A stretch of 15,983 nt of DNA from UBA10677 sp045532295 (GTDB lineage: Bacteria; Bacillota; Clostridia; Christensenellales; Pumilibacteraceae): the NCBI GenBank assembly GCA_045532295.1, contig JAZSFP010000019.1:1-15983 (forward strand), read 5' to 3'. This document shows positions 5,748-13,192 of the stretch, one piece after another. Position 1 is the first letter of the stretch; each line of letters opens with the position of its first letter. The position numbers and the translations under genes were made by a program. The notes under the pieces are model-generated. The model saw nothing but the letters and a program-made list of their open reading frames with translations, did not search any database and had not been told where the DNA came from.

Positions 5748-6845
5748 TTACTTAAATTCTTTGCTAATTTCTTGCATTTTTTTATAGATTGCTTGCGCCA
5801 TACGATAAAAGCCCAGGTCGGTGGGGTGGCATTTATCAACGGTACAAAGCGAGCGGTCTTCCTTTCCAAAAAGCGTTTTTCCGCTTAAGAAGTAGACTTT
5901 ATCGTCCCCCTCCGCTTTAGCGCGCGCTACCGTCCTTTTTATAACTTTAATACGGTCGTCGCTCGTCTCGTTTCCCCAGTTGTTTTCGTAGTCGGGTCTT
6001 GAAAGGAACAAAATAGGCGTATCGGGGTGCTTTTCTCTGAAAGTCTTATAAAGGGGATAGTGAGTTTTTTTAAGATGTTCTGCGTTGGGCGCGTTATGGT
6101 CGTAGTCGCAAACGAATAACGAACAGTCAATGCCTGACAAATATTCAGCCATAGTTCTTTCGCCTTTAGCATTGCCCGAAAAACCGAGGTTGATAAAATC
6201 TATATCGTTCCATTTTTGTATGGTCGCTTGATAAATAGTATCCGGTCGAGACGCGCATCCGCCCTCCGTTATGGACGAGCCGTAGTAAAGAATAGGTTTA
6301 ATATCGCGGTACTTCTTGCCACTTGCTACTTTACTACCCGATTTTAGCGCAATCTCAAGCGAGGTTACCGCTCCGTACGAGGGGAAATGCAAGGTGTAAT
6401 ATCTTAGTCCGCCCTCGCCAACTTCAATTACTCTGTTAAAACCGTTTTCCTCGTTCCACGCAGGAGAAAACATACCTTTATATATTACTTTTTCGCCCCC
6501 GCAATTAGCGTCTTCAACGAGCGCAAAGCCCGATTGACCGTATATCGTCATATGCGACATACGCAGAATATAGGGAAAGGTTACGCGAATTTCAATAGTG
6601 GGGGAATCAGTTGCAAAACGAATTCTGCCTCCTGCGGTAAAATAGGTTTGACCGCTTACTCCCTCGCTTACCGTTTTTGCTACCTTGCTTGGTATACGCA
6701 TAAAGCATTTTTCGTCCTCGTCGTAATAAACTCCGTAAAGATCGAAAGGCGCGCAGGGAAGAGAATAAATATCTGCGTTTTCCTCGCGTCTTACTTTGTT
6801 CATATCAAAATTGCTATCATATTTTTCAATACTAATCTCTGCCAT
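5748..6845 (-). CDS. SGNH/GDSL hydrolase with N-terminal GxDLY-type domain
   Basis: A 365-residue predicted esterase with two parts. Residues about 25-175 form a beta-rich domain opening with APFDLYGVYYD, like the N-terminal GxDLY domain paired with GDSL_3-type lipases (SsfX3-like). Residues 183-355 form the SGNH domain: block I YYGSSITEGG with likely nucleophile S191, block II NLGFSGNAKG with G221 and N225, a block III variant DYDHNAP (247-253), and block V DKCHP with D337 and H340. Substrates of this class are acyl or acetyl groups on sugars or natural products. There is no signal peptide, so it is likely cytoplasmic. The start has AAGGTGG ahead of ATG 6845. It lies two kilobases from the fucosidase and could deacetylate glycans, but that link is speculative. 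Confidence 0.88.
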   Translation of the reverse strand: MAEISIEKYDSNFDMNKVRREENADIYSLPCAPFDLYGVYYDEDEKCFMRIPSKVAKTVSEGVSGQTYFTAGGRIRFATDSPTIEIRVTFPYILRMSHMTIYGQSGFALVEDANCGGEKVIYKGMFSPAWNEENGFNRVIEVGEGGLRYYTLHFPSYGAVTSLEIALKSGSKVASGKKYRDIKPILYYGSSITEGGCASRPDTIYQATIQKWNDIDFINLGFSGNAKGERTMAEYLSGIDCSLFVCDYDHNAPNAEHLKKTHYPLYKTFREKHPDTPILFLSRPDYENNWGNETSDDRIKVIKRTVARAKAEGDDKVYFLSGKTLFGKEDRSLCTVDKCHPTDLGFYRMAQAIYKKMQEISKEFK

Positions 6846-6890
6846 TTGGTTTTTCCACCTTTTTGAGAATTCTCGTTAAATACTTTACAT

Positions 6891-6919
6891 ATTTTATCAT
6901 ATATAATTATAAATTGCAA
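6891..6919 (-). promoter_or_regulatory. Possible promoter of the SGNH hydrolase gene
   Basis: On the minus strand TTGCAA (6914-6919), 17 bases, TAAAAT (6891-6896). A 10-bp palindrome GAGAATTCTC (6865-6874) lies between it and the start codon and could be an operator. Confidence 0.4.
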
Positions 6920-6948
6920 GCGTTTTTCATTTTAATAGTTCTTTTCAC

Positions 6949-6978
6949 TTGACTATTTTACGCGCAATTTAGTATAAT
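6949..6978 (+). promoter_or_regulatory. Promoter of the membrane protein gene at 7012
   Basis: TTGACT (6949-6954), 18 bases, TATAAT (6973-6978). AAGGAAGG (6998-7005) and ATG 7012 follow. Confidence 0.8.
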
Positions 6979-7011
6979 TATCGTAACGTATATTTTTAAG
7001 GAAGGTTTATT

Positions 7012-8034
7012 ATGTTAAACAATCGTATTACAAGACTTATTACGACGGTCCTTTTGCTCATCGGCGCAATCGTGCTCTACTTTTTAATTATTCAGCCTCT
7101 CTTCGGCGAGTGGACCTTATCTATCGTTGCAGGCGGTATCACCATCTCTTGCGTAGTTTCCCTCGTCAACCAGTTCTTCTGGGACGTCCTCAACTTCGGC
7201 TTTATGGAAAATAAAGTGGGAATGGTTATTCGCGATATCTTCTACTTCTTTATTACCATATTCTGCTTTGCTATTATGGCTTCTCAGTGGGGCTTGCCCA
7301 CCAGTGGCGGTATGCCCGCTATCGAAGACCTCAACTTCCTCGAATACGGTATTATGGCGGGTTGTACTCTCGCTCCCGTAGTAACCTGCGTTATTTGGCT
7401 CGTTTATCCCGTATTTAACGACGAGCGCGAACTGTGCCCCTTCTTCGGTGTTGCAGGCGTCGTAGGTTCTATTCTCGTTACCAGTCTTCTTCACCTCATC
7501 TTAGGCGGTATCGAAGGCTTTGCGGTCGGTTTCGTTAACATCGTTTTCCTCATTCTCGGTATCGGCATCGTTGGTTTCTGCATCTTAGTTGCTTGCCCCT
7601 TCAGTGATAGAATTATTGCCGGCGGTTCTATTATTCGCTTTATGGACGGTAGAAGTTCCGGTAGAAAAACTACCACCACTACCAGCGGTGGCTACTCCGA
7701 CCCCCTTCTCAACGCTATGAAATCTGTTGCAGATATGAACTCAGGCTCGTACTCCGTTCGCTACGCAACCGTTTACGTTCGCGTTTCCGTTACCATTAGC
7801 GGTAGCGATATCAATTTCCGTATCGGCGGAAGTTGCCGTCTTAGCAGTAACTGCCCCTCAAGCGATTGCGCTCGTACTGCCGGCGCTGATGCAAGAGCAA
7901 AGGTTGACGAAATTAAGAGCGATATCTTGGCTGGGGCTGACTCGATGATCGACGCAACGAGAGAGAGTTATCCCACCAAATACAACCGCGACTACACTAT
8001 CCACGTATACGAAGACACTTTCAAAGTTGAATAA
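7012..8034 (+). CDS. Six-helix membrane protein of unknown function with soluble C-terminal domain
   Basis: A 340-residue protein I cannot assign. Six hydrophobic segments are visible (about 9-31, 34-57, 73-93, 110-135, 143-165 and 169-195). Next comes a polar linker rich in Gly, Ser and Thr (212-230, with six Thr in a row), then a soluble domain of about 110 residues. That domain has alternating-residue beta strands (VRYATVYVRVSVTISG) and three close cysteines (GGSCRLSSNCPSSDC), and ends in a YTIHVYEDTFKVE strand. Codon use favours C-ending codons (ATC, ACC, CTC, TTC) more than its neighbours do, which with the good promoter and AAGGAAGG site suggests high expression. It is a single-gene unit with its own terminator. 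Confidence 0.8.
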   Translation: MLNNRITRLITTVLLLIGAIVLYFLIIQPLFGEWTLSIVAGGITISCVVSLVNQFFWDVLNFGFMENKVGMVIRDIFYFFITIFCFAIMASQWGLPTSGGMPAIEDLNFLEYGIMAGCTLAPVVTCVIWLVYPVFNDERELCPFFGVAGVVGSILVTSLLHLILGGIEGFAVGFVNIVFLILGIGIVGFCILVACPFSDRIIAGGSIIRFMDGRSSGRKTTTTTSGGYSDPLLNAMKSVADMNSGSYSVRYATVYVRVSVTISGSDINFRIGGSCRLSSNCPSSDCARTAGADARAKVDEIKSDILAGADSMIDATRESYPTKYNRDYTIHVYEDTFKVE

Positions 8035-8048
8035 TTAAATATAAAACT

Positions 8049-8079
8049 AAAAGACCACCGGTGAGGTGGTCTTTTTTTT
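8049..8079 (+). terminator. Terminator of the membrane protein gene
   Basis: An 11-bp stem, AAAAGACCACC (8049-8059) with GGTGGTCTTTT (8065-8075), has loop GGTGA and a T8 run. It lies between convergent genes. Confidence 0.92.
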
Positions 8080-8086
8080 GTTAAAG

Positions 8087-8632
8087 TTAAAGTGCGTTAA
8101 CTTCGGGGCGTGTGTCTTCTTGGGGCTGGGGCGCAGGGGGTTCGTTTGCTTTTTGCGACTGGGCTAAAATGGTCTTTTGGAGCGCTCTTGCCAAGTCCAC
8201 GTTGGATATACCGATATTTACGGTAATGGGATAACCGCTAACGATTATATCCATTACGATGCTATACTTAGGAACGAGGGAAACGAGCCAAACGATAGCA
8301 AGTATTCCGCCCACTACCGCAACTCCGATAGAAACGGGCATTAAAAAGTCGTACGAGGGCGACAATATAAAGCCTACTACGGACGCAACGATTAAGATTA
8401 TCGCGAAAACGAGCGCAACGACTTTGGTTTTTTGTATTTTCTTAATGGTAAGGGAAACGTCGTTTACGTCTTTAATCTGCGCGATATGGCTCTCTTCGTC
8501 GCCACCGCGCGTAATGTCTACGTAAAGGCGTTTATCGGTTACTACCACCTCGAGCCCGTCCGTTTTTCCGCAAGGATAGACTTGCTCTTTAATCTTAACC
8601 TCATTGCTTTCCACAAAACTGTTATTTTTCAT
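8087..8632 (-). CDS. Membrane protein with PH-like N-terminal segment
   Basis: A 181-residue hypothetical protein. Residues 18-66 (GLEVVVTDKRLYVDI ... IAQIKDVNDVSLTI) resemble the first strands of bacterial PH-like domains, where a T-x-KRLY strand and an I-x-DV-x-V strand recur. Two membrane helices follow (about 70-90 and 98-120), then a second beta/alpha part (SIVMDIIVSGYPITVNIG, then helix 145-160) and a Pro-rich tail (PPAPQPQ). This suggests a PH-like fold split by a membrane hairpin; the call is tentative. An upstream in-frame ATG at 8737 lies inside the tRNA gene and is rejected. The start at 8632 has AAGGAG at 8639-8644. The only visible promoter is that of tRNA-Pro(GGG) upstream, so expression may need read-through of the terminator at 8652-8682. 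Confidence 0.75.
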   Translation of the reverse strand: MKNNSFVESNEVKIKEQVYPCGKTDGLEVVVTDKRLYVDITRGGDEESHIAQIKDVNDVSLTIKKIQKTKVVALVFAIILIVASVVGFILSPSYDFLMPVSIGVAVVGGILAIVWLVSLVPKYSIVMDIIVSGYPITVNIGISNVDLARALQKTILAQSQKANEPPAPQPQEDTRPEVNAL

Positions 8633-8651
8633 TTCCTGCTCCTTTATTGAA

Positions 8652-8682
8652 AAACCGTTGCGTTTATTGTACGCAACGGTTT
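8652..8682 (-). terminator. Terminator between tRNA-Pro(GGG) and the downstream gene
   Basis: AAACCGTTGCGT (8671-8682 on the minus strand) pairs with ACGCAACGGTTT (8652-8663) around a 7-base loop, followed by T residues. It ends seven bases before the Shine-Dalgarno of the gene at 8632. Confidence 0.85.
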
Positions 8683-8688
8683 CGATGC

Positions 8689-8765
8689 TGGTCTGAGTGA
8701 GAAGATTTGAACTTCCGACCTCTTGAACCCCATTCAAGCGCGCTACCGAACTGCGCTACACCCAG
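8689..8765 (-). tRNA. tRNA-Pro, anticodon GGG
   Basis: Read on the minus strand: acceptor CTGGGTG with CACTCAG, discriminator A, encoded CCA (8689-8691). The D stem is GCGC/GCGC. The anticodon stem CTTGA/TCAAG has loop ATGGGGT and anticodon GGG (complement of 8729-8731), which reads CCC and CCU. The T arm is GGAAG-TTCAAAT-CTTCT. It is the second proline tRNA in the window, on the opposite strand from the first. Confidence 0.95.
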
Positions 8766-8797
8766 ATACACAGATGAGAATCTCTCATCGGGATATT

Positions 8798-8826
8798 ATT
8801 ATAGCACACAATGTTTTTAAAAGCAA
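8798..8826 (-). promoter_or_regulatory. Promoter of tRNA-Pro(GGG)
   Basis: On the minus strand TTGCTT (8821-8826), 17 bases, TATAAT (8798-8803). A 7-bp inverted repeat, GATGAGA/TCTCATC (8773-8789), lies in the pre-tRNA leader just before the mature 5' end. Confidence 0.8.
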
Positions 8827-8875
8827 GGGTTTTTGCGCCTTTTTCGGTAAAAATTTTTACTTGACGGTTTATTTT

Positions 8876-10183
8876 TTATTTCTTATCTTTTTTAAGTATA
8901 ATCTTAACGACGGTATCAAGAGGATTTTTAAGTTTCATATTCAAGAAAGGCAAGGTAAGGGTTTCGCCGTAAACACCCGCGCCCCAAAAATTAGTAAGCA
9001 CAACCTCTGCGCCGTCGTCAAGTGTAACGGCAAAATCAACTTCGCTCGTCTTAACACCCTCGACGCCTATGCAACAACCTGCGCGGTCAAAAATATGCGC
9101 GTAGATAACGCCCTCTTTTCCCGTAGTCGTTCCGCCCATAAGACGAGGCAAGCCCGTCGGTCCGCAACCGTAAATACTCTCGCCGTTGTGTTTCATCCAC
9201 TCTCCCACTTCCTTGAGCATCTTAACGATAGGCTCGGGGAATTCGCCCTTTGCGGTAGGTCCGACGTTAAGAAGAAGGTTTCCGCCCTTGGATACGCACT
9301 CAACGAGGTTAAAAATTACCTCGCGCGCGCCCGAAAACTCGCGTTCGGATGCGTTATATCCCCAAGCGCCGTCCTGCGTGGTGTCACAAATTTCCCAAGG
9401 CTGAATTCTTCCCTTCTCGTCAAGCAAAACTTGATGAGGCACCCAACGCTCAGGGGAAATATAATCTCCGCTATAACAGGGTTGAAGGTCGATATCCTTG
9501 CTTATATTACTTTCAGCGCAGGTAAGACGGTCGTCGATGATAATATCGGGCTGAAGTGAGCGTACCATTTTAATGAGTTTAGTCGCCTCCCACTTCTCGT
9601 CGCGCATTTCACCGTACGAATAATCAAACCACATAAGGTCGATTTTGCCGTAATTCGTCAAAAGTTCGCGGACTTGACCGTGAAAGTATTCGATATAACG
9701 GCTAAAATCTCTGCCCTCGTTGGTAACGCCCTCGTCGTTGCGCCTGGGGTGCCACATGTCCCCCTTTTGCGGATAATCGGGGTGGTGCCAGTCGAGTAAC
9801 GAATAATACAAGCCCACTTTAAGCCCCTCCGCCCTAAACGCCTCTACGTATTCGCGAATAAGGTCACGCTTTGCCGGGGTGTTCGTTGCCTTATAATCAG
9901 TAAGCGCGCTATCAAATAAGCAAAAACCGTCGTGGTGTTTTGCCGTAAGAACGGCGTACTTCATACCCGCCTCTTTCGCAAGGCGAGCAATGGCTTTAGC
10001 ATCGAAGTTTTCGGCGGTAAAGTTTTCAAAATACTTATCGTATTGCTCTTCGCTTATATTCTGAGTGTGTTTACACCACTCCTTCGTGCCGTTAACAGCG
10101 TAAATGCCGTAGTGCATAAAGAGACCAAACCTCGCCTCTCTCCACCACTGAGTGCGTTTCATCACTTCTTCGTATCTTCCCAT
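8876..10183 (-). CDS. Alpha-L-fucosidase, family GH29
   Basis: A 435-residue GH29 enzyme, a retaining glycosidase that releases L-fucose from glycans. The (beta/alpha)8 catalytic domain shows WWREARFGLFMHYGIYA (13-29), TAKHHDGFCLFDS (80-92, with the conserved HH at 83-84), GLYYSLLDWHHPDYP (124-138) and LMWFDYSYGE, in which D187 matches the family's nucleophile. GNLLLNVGPTAKGEFPEP and the NGESIYGCGP segment near 313-345 are typical of the domain end, followed by a beta-sandwich C-terminus. There is no signal peptide, so it probably acts in the cytoplasm on imported oligosaccharides; no transporter is in the window. AAGGAG (10191-10196) precedes ATG 10183. It is divergent from the AraC regulator, its likely controller. 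Confidence 0.95.
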   Translation of the reverse strand: MGRYEEVMKRTQWWREARFGLFMHYGIYAVNGTKEWCKHTQNISEEQYDKYFENFTAENFDAKAIARLAKEAGMKYAVLTAKHHDGFCLFDSALTDYKATNTPAKRDLIREYVEAFRAEGLKVGLYYSLLDWHHPDYPQKGDMWHPRRNDEGVTNEGRDFSRYIEYFHGQVRELLTNYGKIDLMWFDYSYGEMRDEKWEATKLIKMVRSLQPDIIIDDRLTCAESNISKDIDLQPCYSGDYISPERWVPHQVLLDEKGRIQPWEICDTTQDGAWGYNASEREFSGAREVIFNLVECVSKGGNLLLNVGPTAKGEFPEPIVKMLKEVGEWMKHNGESIYGCGPTGLPRLMGGTTTGKEGVIYAHIFDRAGCCIGVEGVKTSEVDFAVTLDDGAEVVLTNFWGAGVYGETLTLPFLNMKLKNPLDTVVKIILKKDKK

Positions 10184-10284
10184 AGTTTTGCTCCTTTATT
10201 TTTTATTTTCTTTAGTATATCACACGAGTAGGCGCAATCGTTATAATAAAATTCGCATAAAGTTGTAATATTTTGACCTTTTAT

Positions 10285-10313
10285 TTGACAAATAATTTAT
10301 TTTGTAGTATTCT
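10285..10313 (+). promoter_or_regulatory. Promoter of the AraC regulator gene
   Basis: TTGACA (10285-10290), 17 bases, TATTCT (10308-10313). TTGAC also occurs 12 bases upstream (10273-10277), a possible direct-repeat site. In the same 153-bp divergent gap the fucosidase side has TATACT but no good -35, as expected for an activator-dependent promoter. Confidence 0.65.
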
Positions 10314-10336
10314 TTATTATAGGACGGAGGAAAGGT

Positions 10337-11119
10337 ATGTTAAACGCATCTTTTAATATTTCATACGAATACGGTGGAAAAGCGGTTTTAGACGAGAGTT
10401 GGAACAAGTACGGGTATTGTTTAAGCGAAAATAAGATTTTCTATATCCTAAGCGGAGAACTGGTAATCCGCGTTAAAGGAGTCGAGCATATCTGTAGAGA
10501 GGGCGATTTAGTGTTAGTTCCTGCCCAAATGGTACACGATTTTTACATACGTAATAATAATTCTTGCACGAAATACTGGTTTCACTTCTCCGTTTTGCAG
10601 GGTGATAAACAGGTAACGCAACTCTACGATTTACCCGTTCGGCTATCTTGTGGCGACGAAAAAATTAAGAGAATTTTCGCATCAGCGATAAAGCCCGTAC
10701 AAAATACGACGGACGCTTTACGGCGAACGAGCGCCATTTCAAATATATTAGCCTACTATATCGACTCGTCAAAGGCAAGCGAGAAAAAAGAAAAAGAGGA
10801 CGAGGTTGACCAAGCAATCAAGTTTATCAATGAAAATTTAACGACGGAAATAACTTTAAGCGAACTTTCTTCTAAATTCTATCTTTCCACGGGATATTTT
10901 ACGAGAAAGTTCCACAAGAAAACGGGGCTTTCGCCTATGAAGTATCTTTTGCTTGCGCGCATTTACGAGGCTAAACGACTGCTTTCGGATACGGATATAC
11001 CCGTTAGCGAAGTTATGGAAAGCGTGGGTTTTTACGACGCGTCGTACTTTTCCAAAGTTTTCAAATCGGCAACGGGCTTTTCACCGCGGTTTTTTAGAAA
11101 AATGACAAAGAATTCTTGA
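10337..11119 (+). CDS. AraC-family transcriptional regulator
   Basis: A 260-residue regulator. The N-terminal sensor is cupin-like: LSGELVIRVKGVEHICREGDLVLVPAQMVHDFYI (38-71) shows the beta-strand pattern of AraC ligand-binding domains, ending in the typical VPAQMVHDF. The C-terminal 160-256 holds two helix-turn-helix motifs: LSELSSKFYLSTGYFTRKFHKKTGLSP, and the second as VSEVMESVGFYDASYFSKVFKSATGFSP, which fits the AraC signature. GGAGG (10326-10330) precedes ATG 10337. It lies between the divergent fucosidase gene and the GH-like gene, so it probably activates one or both in response to a sugar. Its stop codon sits inside the -35 box of the next gene. Confidence 0.93.
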   Translation: MLNASFNISYEYGGKAVLDESWNKYGYCLSENKIFYILSGELVIRVKGVEHICREGDLVLVPAQMVHDFYIRNNNSCTKYWFHFSVLQGDKQVTQLYDLPVRLSCGDEKIKRIFASAIKPVQNTTDALRRTSAISNILAYYIDSSKASEKKEKEDEVDQAIKFINENLTTEITLSELSSKFYLSTGYFTRKFHKKTGLSPMKYLLLARIYEAKRLLSDTDIPVSEVMESVGFYDASYFSKVFKSATGFSPRFFRKMTKNS

Positions 11120-11144
11120 CAAAGCCGTTTCGCATTGCTATAAT
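11116..11144 (+). promoter_or_regulatory. Consensus promoter of the GH-like gene, overlapping the araC-type stop codon
   Basis: TTGACA (11116-11121), 17 bases, TATAAT (11139-11144). The TGA stop at 11117-11119 is part of the -35. TGACAAAG occurs at 11103-11110 and again at 11117-11124, a 14-base-spaced direct repeat that could be a regulator site. TTAGGAG and ATG 11173 follow. Confidence 0.88.
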
Positions 11145-11172
11145 CAAAAAGACTAATTTAGGAGAACTTTTT

Positions 11173-13110
11173 ATGTATAAAACAACCGTTCCCGTGTTTT
11201 TTTTGCAACCTACGTACAAGGAAAAGGAAACTATTGAACAATTAAAGAAAATGAAAGCCGATCGCGTTGCTCTTATTATGATGAGAAACCTTGACTATAA
11301 ATTTTCTCCGCCTCACGAACTTGAAAGACTGACCAAAACGGTTGAGGTTTATAAAAACAATGGCTTTGAAACGATGGTTTGGCTGGGCGAAACCTTCGGA
11401 CACGACCCGCTTCCGCCTATCGAGGGCATTTCTTACACGAATATGCGCTTTTTTGACAAAGGGGACATCTCGCCCTTTTGTCCGCTCGACGAAAAATTTC
11501 GCTCCGCTTTTTGCGAGTGGATAAAGGATATTGCTCGCTCGGGCGCGGACGCTATTATGATGGACGACGACTACCGTCTTGGGCATCGACCGGGCGGTCT
11601 TGCGTGCTGTTGCGAACTGCATATGGCTCGCTTAAAAGCTGAACTTAACGAGGATTTTACCGAGGAACAATTCAAAAACCTCGCTTTTAACGGCGGAGAA
11701 AACAAGTATAGAAACGCTTGGATTAAGGTGTGCGGAGACACTATGCGCGAGTTTTCCCACGCTCTTCGTTCCGCCCTTAACACCGTTAATCCTTCCGTTC
11801 GGCTCGGTTTTTGCACTACTCCGTCGCACTGGGACAGCGAAGGCGCGGACGCTATTGAAATCGCTACTATTTTAGCGGGCGACACCAAACCCTTTATTCG
11901 ACTTGGCGGAGCGCCCTATTGGTGCGACCATAAAACGCCCGGCGGTAAAATGATAGGCTTATCCACTATCGGCGAAGTCGTTGAGTATGCTCGCGCGCAA
12001 GCAAGTTGGTGCAAGGACGCGAACATCGAAACTTTTTGCGAAGGCGACACTTATCCTCGCCCTCGGTTTACCACTTCAGCGGCGTACTTAGAGTGTTTTG
12101 ATACCATTGTGCGCGCTTGTGGTGAAACGAACGGCATTTTAAAGTATACGCTCGACTACGTTTCAAGCCCTAAATACGAGACGGGCTATATTGATTTTTG
12201 CAAAGAGAACGAGACTTTGTACTCGGAAATCGACGCTCTTTTTGCCGACAAGAAAACGGTGGGCTTAAAACCCTTCAACGAAATGCGTCTTCTTCAAAAA
12301 CGCTCGCTTGATATTACAAAAAGCGATACTTTTGAAAAAATTCAAAACAATCTTTCCAACAACGCAAAATTAGTTGCGATTGCAACCTCTTTCCCCATTA
12401 GTTACGAGGATAATGCGGTAAATATTATTTTTGGCGAAAACGCTAAATATATTGACGAGAGCAAACTCCCAAACGGCTCTATTATCGACCTTGACGGCGC
12501 AGAATTTTTAATGGAACGCGGAATTGACGTAGGCGTTGAAAGGATTGACGCTCACGACGAATACGTTAAAAAAAGTTTTGTTGATTGGCCCAAAGAGTTC
12601 TATATTAACGAAAACGACTGCGCGTTGCTTGAATACCTGCCCCTATATAACCCCGTTTACAAGCGAGGCGTAGAAGTTCTTACGAAGTTTTTCGAGGGCG
12701 AATCCGTTTTCGACGCCGTCGCTTTATACCAAAACGCAAAAGGATATAAGTTTATGATTTTGCCCGTGCGTAGCAACGATATTCCTCGCGGATTTTTGGA
12801 TACTTACGCAAAACGCCGAGTACTTTCTTACGCTTATAACTGGCTTTCTTCTTCGCCCCTTAAGGTAAACGTTTGCGGTAACCACCCCTACTTATACTTG
12901 CTCGAAAAGGAAAACGACGACGCCGTTGCCGTGGGCGTTTGGAATTTGTTCCAAGACAAAATAAAAAACTTGCGCTTTAAGATAAATACCGCTTTTTCTC
13001 GCGTCAATTTCGTAAATTGCTCGGGCGTTATAGAGGGAAACGAAGTCGTTCTCGACGGTACTCTCTACCCCTACGAATTCGCAGGAATTGAGGTTAAACT
13101 CAAAAATTAA
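11173..13110 (+). CDS. Putative glycoside hydrolase with TIM-barrel-like domain, family unassigned
   Basis: A 645-residue protein without a signal peptide. The first 340 residues look like a TIM barrel: VALIMMRNLDY, FETMVWLGETFGH, a SGADAIMMDDDYRLGH strand end (D131-D133), VRLGFCTTPSHW, then IETFCEGDTYPRPRF with E290. By analogy with clan GH-A, an acid residue near 131-133 and E290 could be catalytic; this is inference. C103, C145-C147 and H150 could form a metal site. Residues 390-560 resemble the amidotransferase-like middle domain of GH42-type proteins (NGSIIDLDGAEFLMERGIDVG), followed by a beta-rich C-terminus. An upstream TTG in the same frame is the -35 box itself, so ATG 11173 with GGAG at 11161-11164 is the start. 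Its place beside AraC and the fucosidase supports a glycan role. It could be a non-enzymatic relative. Confidence 0.7.
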   Translation: MYKTTVPVFFLQPTYKEKETIEQLKKMKADRVALIMMRNLDYKFSPPHELERLTKTVEVYKNNGFETMVWLGETFGHDPLPPIEGISYTNMRFFDKGDISPFCPLDEKFRSAFCEWIKDIARSGADAIMMDDDYRLGHRPGGLACCCELHMARLKAELNEDFTEEQFKNLAFNGGENKYRNAWIKVCGDTMREFSHALRSALNTVNPSVRLGFCTTPSHWDSEGADAIEIATILAGDTKPFIRLGGAPYWCDHKTPGGKMIGLSTIGEVVEYARAQASWCKDANIETFCEGDTYPRPRFTTSAAYLECFDTIVRACGETNGILKYTLDYVSSPKYETGYIDFCKENETLYSEIDALFADKKTVGLKPFNEMRLLQKRSLDITKSDTFEKIQNNLSNNAKLVAIATSFPISYEDNAVNIIFGENAKYIDESKLPNGSIIDLDGAEFLMERGIDVGVERIDAHDEYVKKSFVDWPKEFYINENDCALLEYLPLYNPVYKRGVEVLTKFFEGESVFDAVALYQNAKGYKFMILPVRSNDIPRGFLDTYAKRRVLSYAYNWLSSSPLKVNVCGNHPYLYLLEKENDDAVAVGVWNLFQDKIKNLRFKINTAFSRVNFVNCSGVIEGNEVVLDGTLYPYEFAGIEVKLKN

Positions 13111-13152
13111 GGATTTTTTGCAAAAAAATACGCTTTTCCGCTCTTTTACCCC

Positions 13153-13181
13153 TTGACAAATTTCTTTTCTTAATATATAAT
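13153..13181 (+). promoter_or_regulatory. Promoter of ssrA
   Basis: TTGACA (13153-13158), exactly 17 bases, TATAAT (13176-13181), 11 bases before the mature tmRNA 5' end. Confidence 0.92.
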
Positions 13182-13192
13182 ATACTTCCCTT

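Noticed and set aside
8633..8737. 35-residue N-terminal extension of the PH-like membrane protein
   Set aside because: It translates the terminator and part of tRNA-Pro(GGG). ATG 8632 has a proper Shine-Dalgarno.
11116..11172. 19-residue upstream TTG start for the GH-like protein
   Set aside because: The TTG is part of the -35 box of its own promoter, and the transcript starts after it.
13111..13140. Terminator of the GH-like gene (ATTTTTTGCAAAAAAAT)
   Set aside because: It is only an A/T inverted repeat with no GC stem. The transcript may run into the ssrA promoter region.
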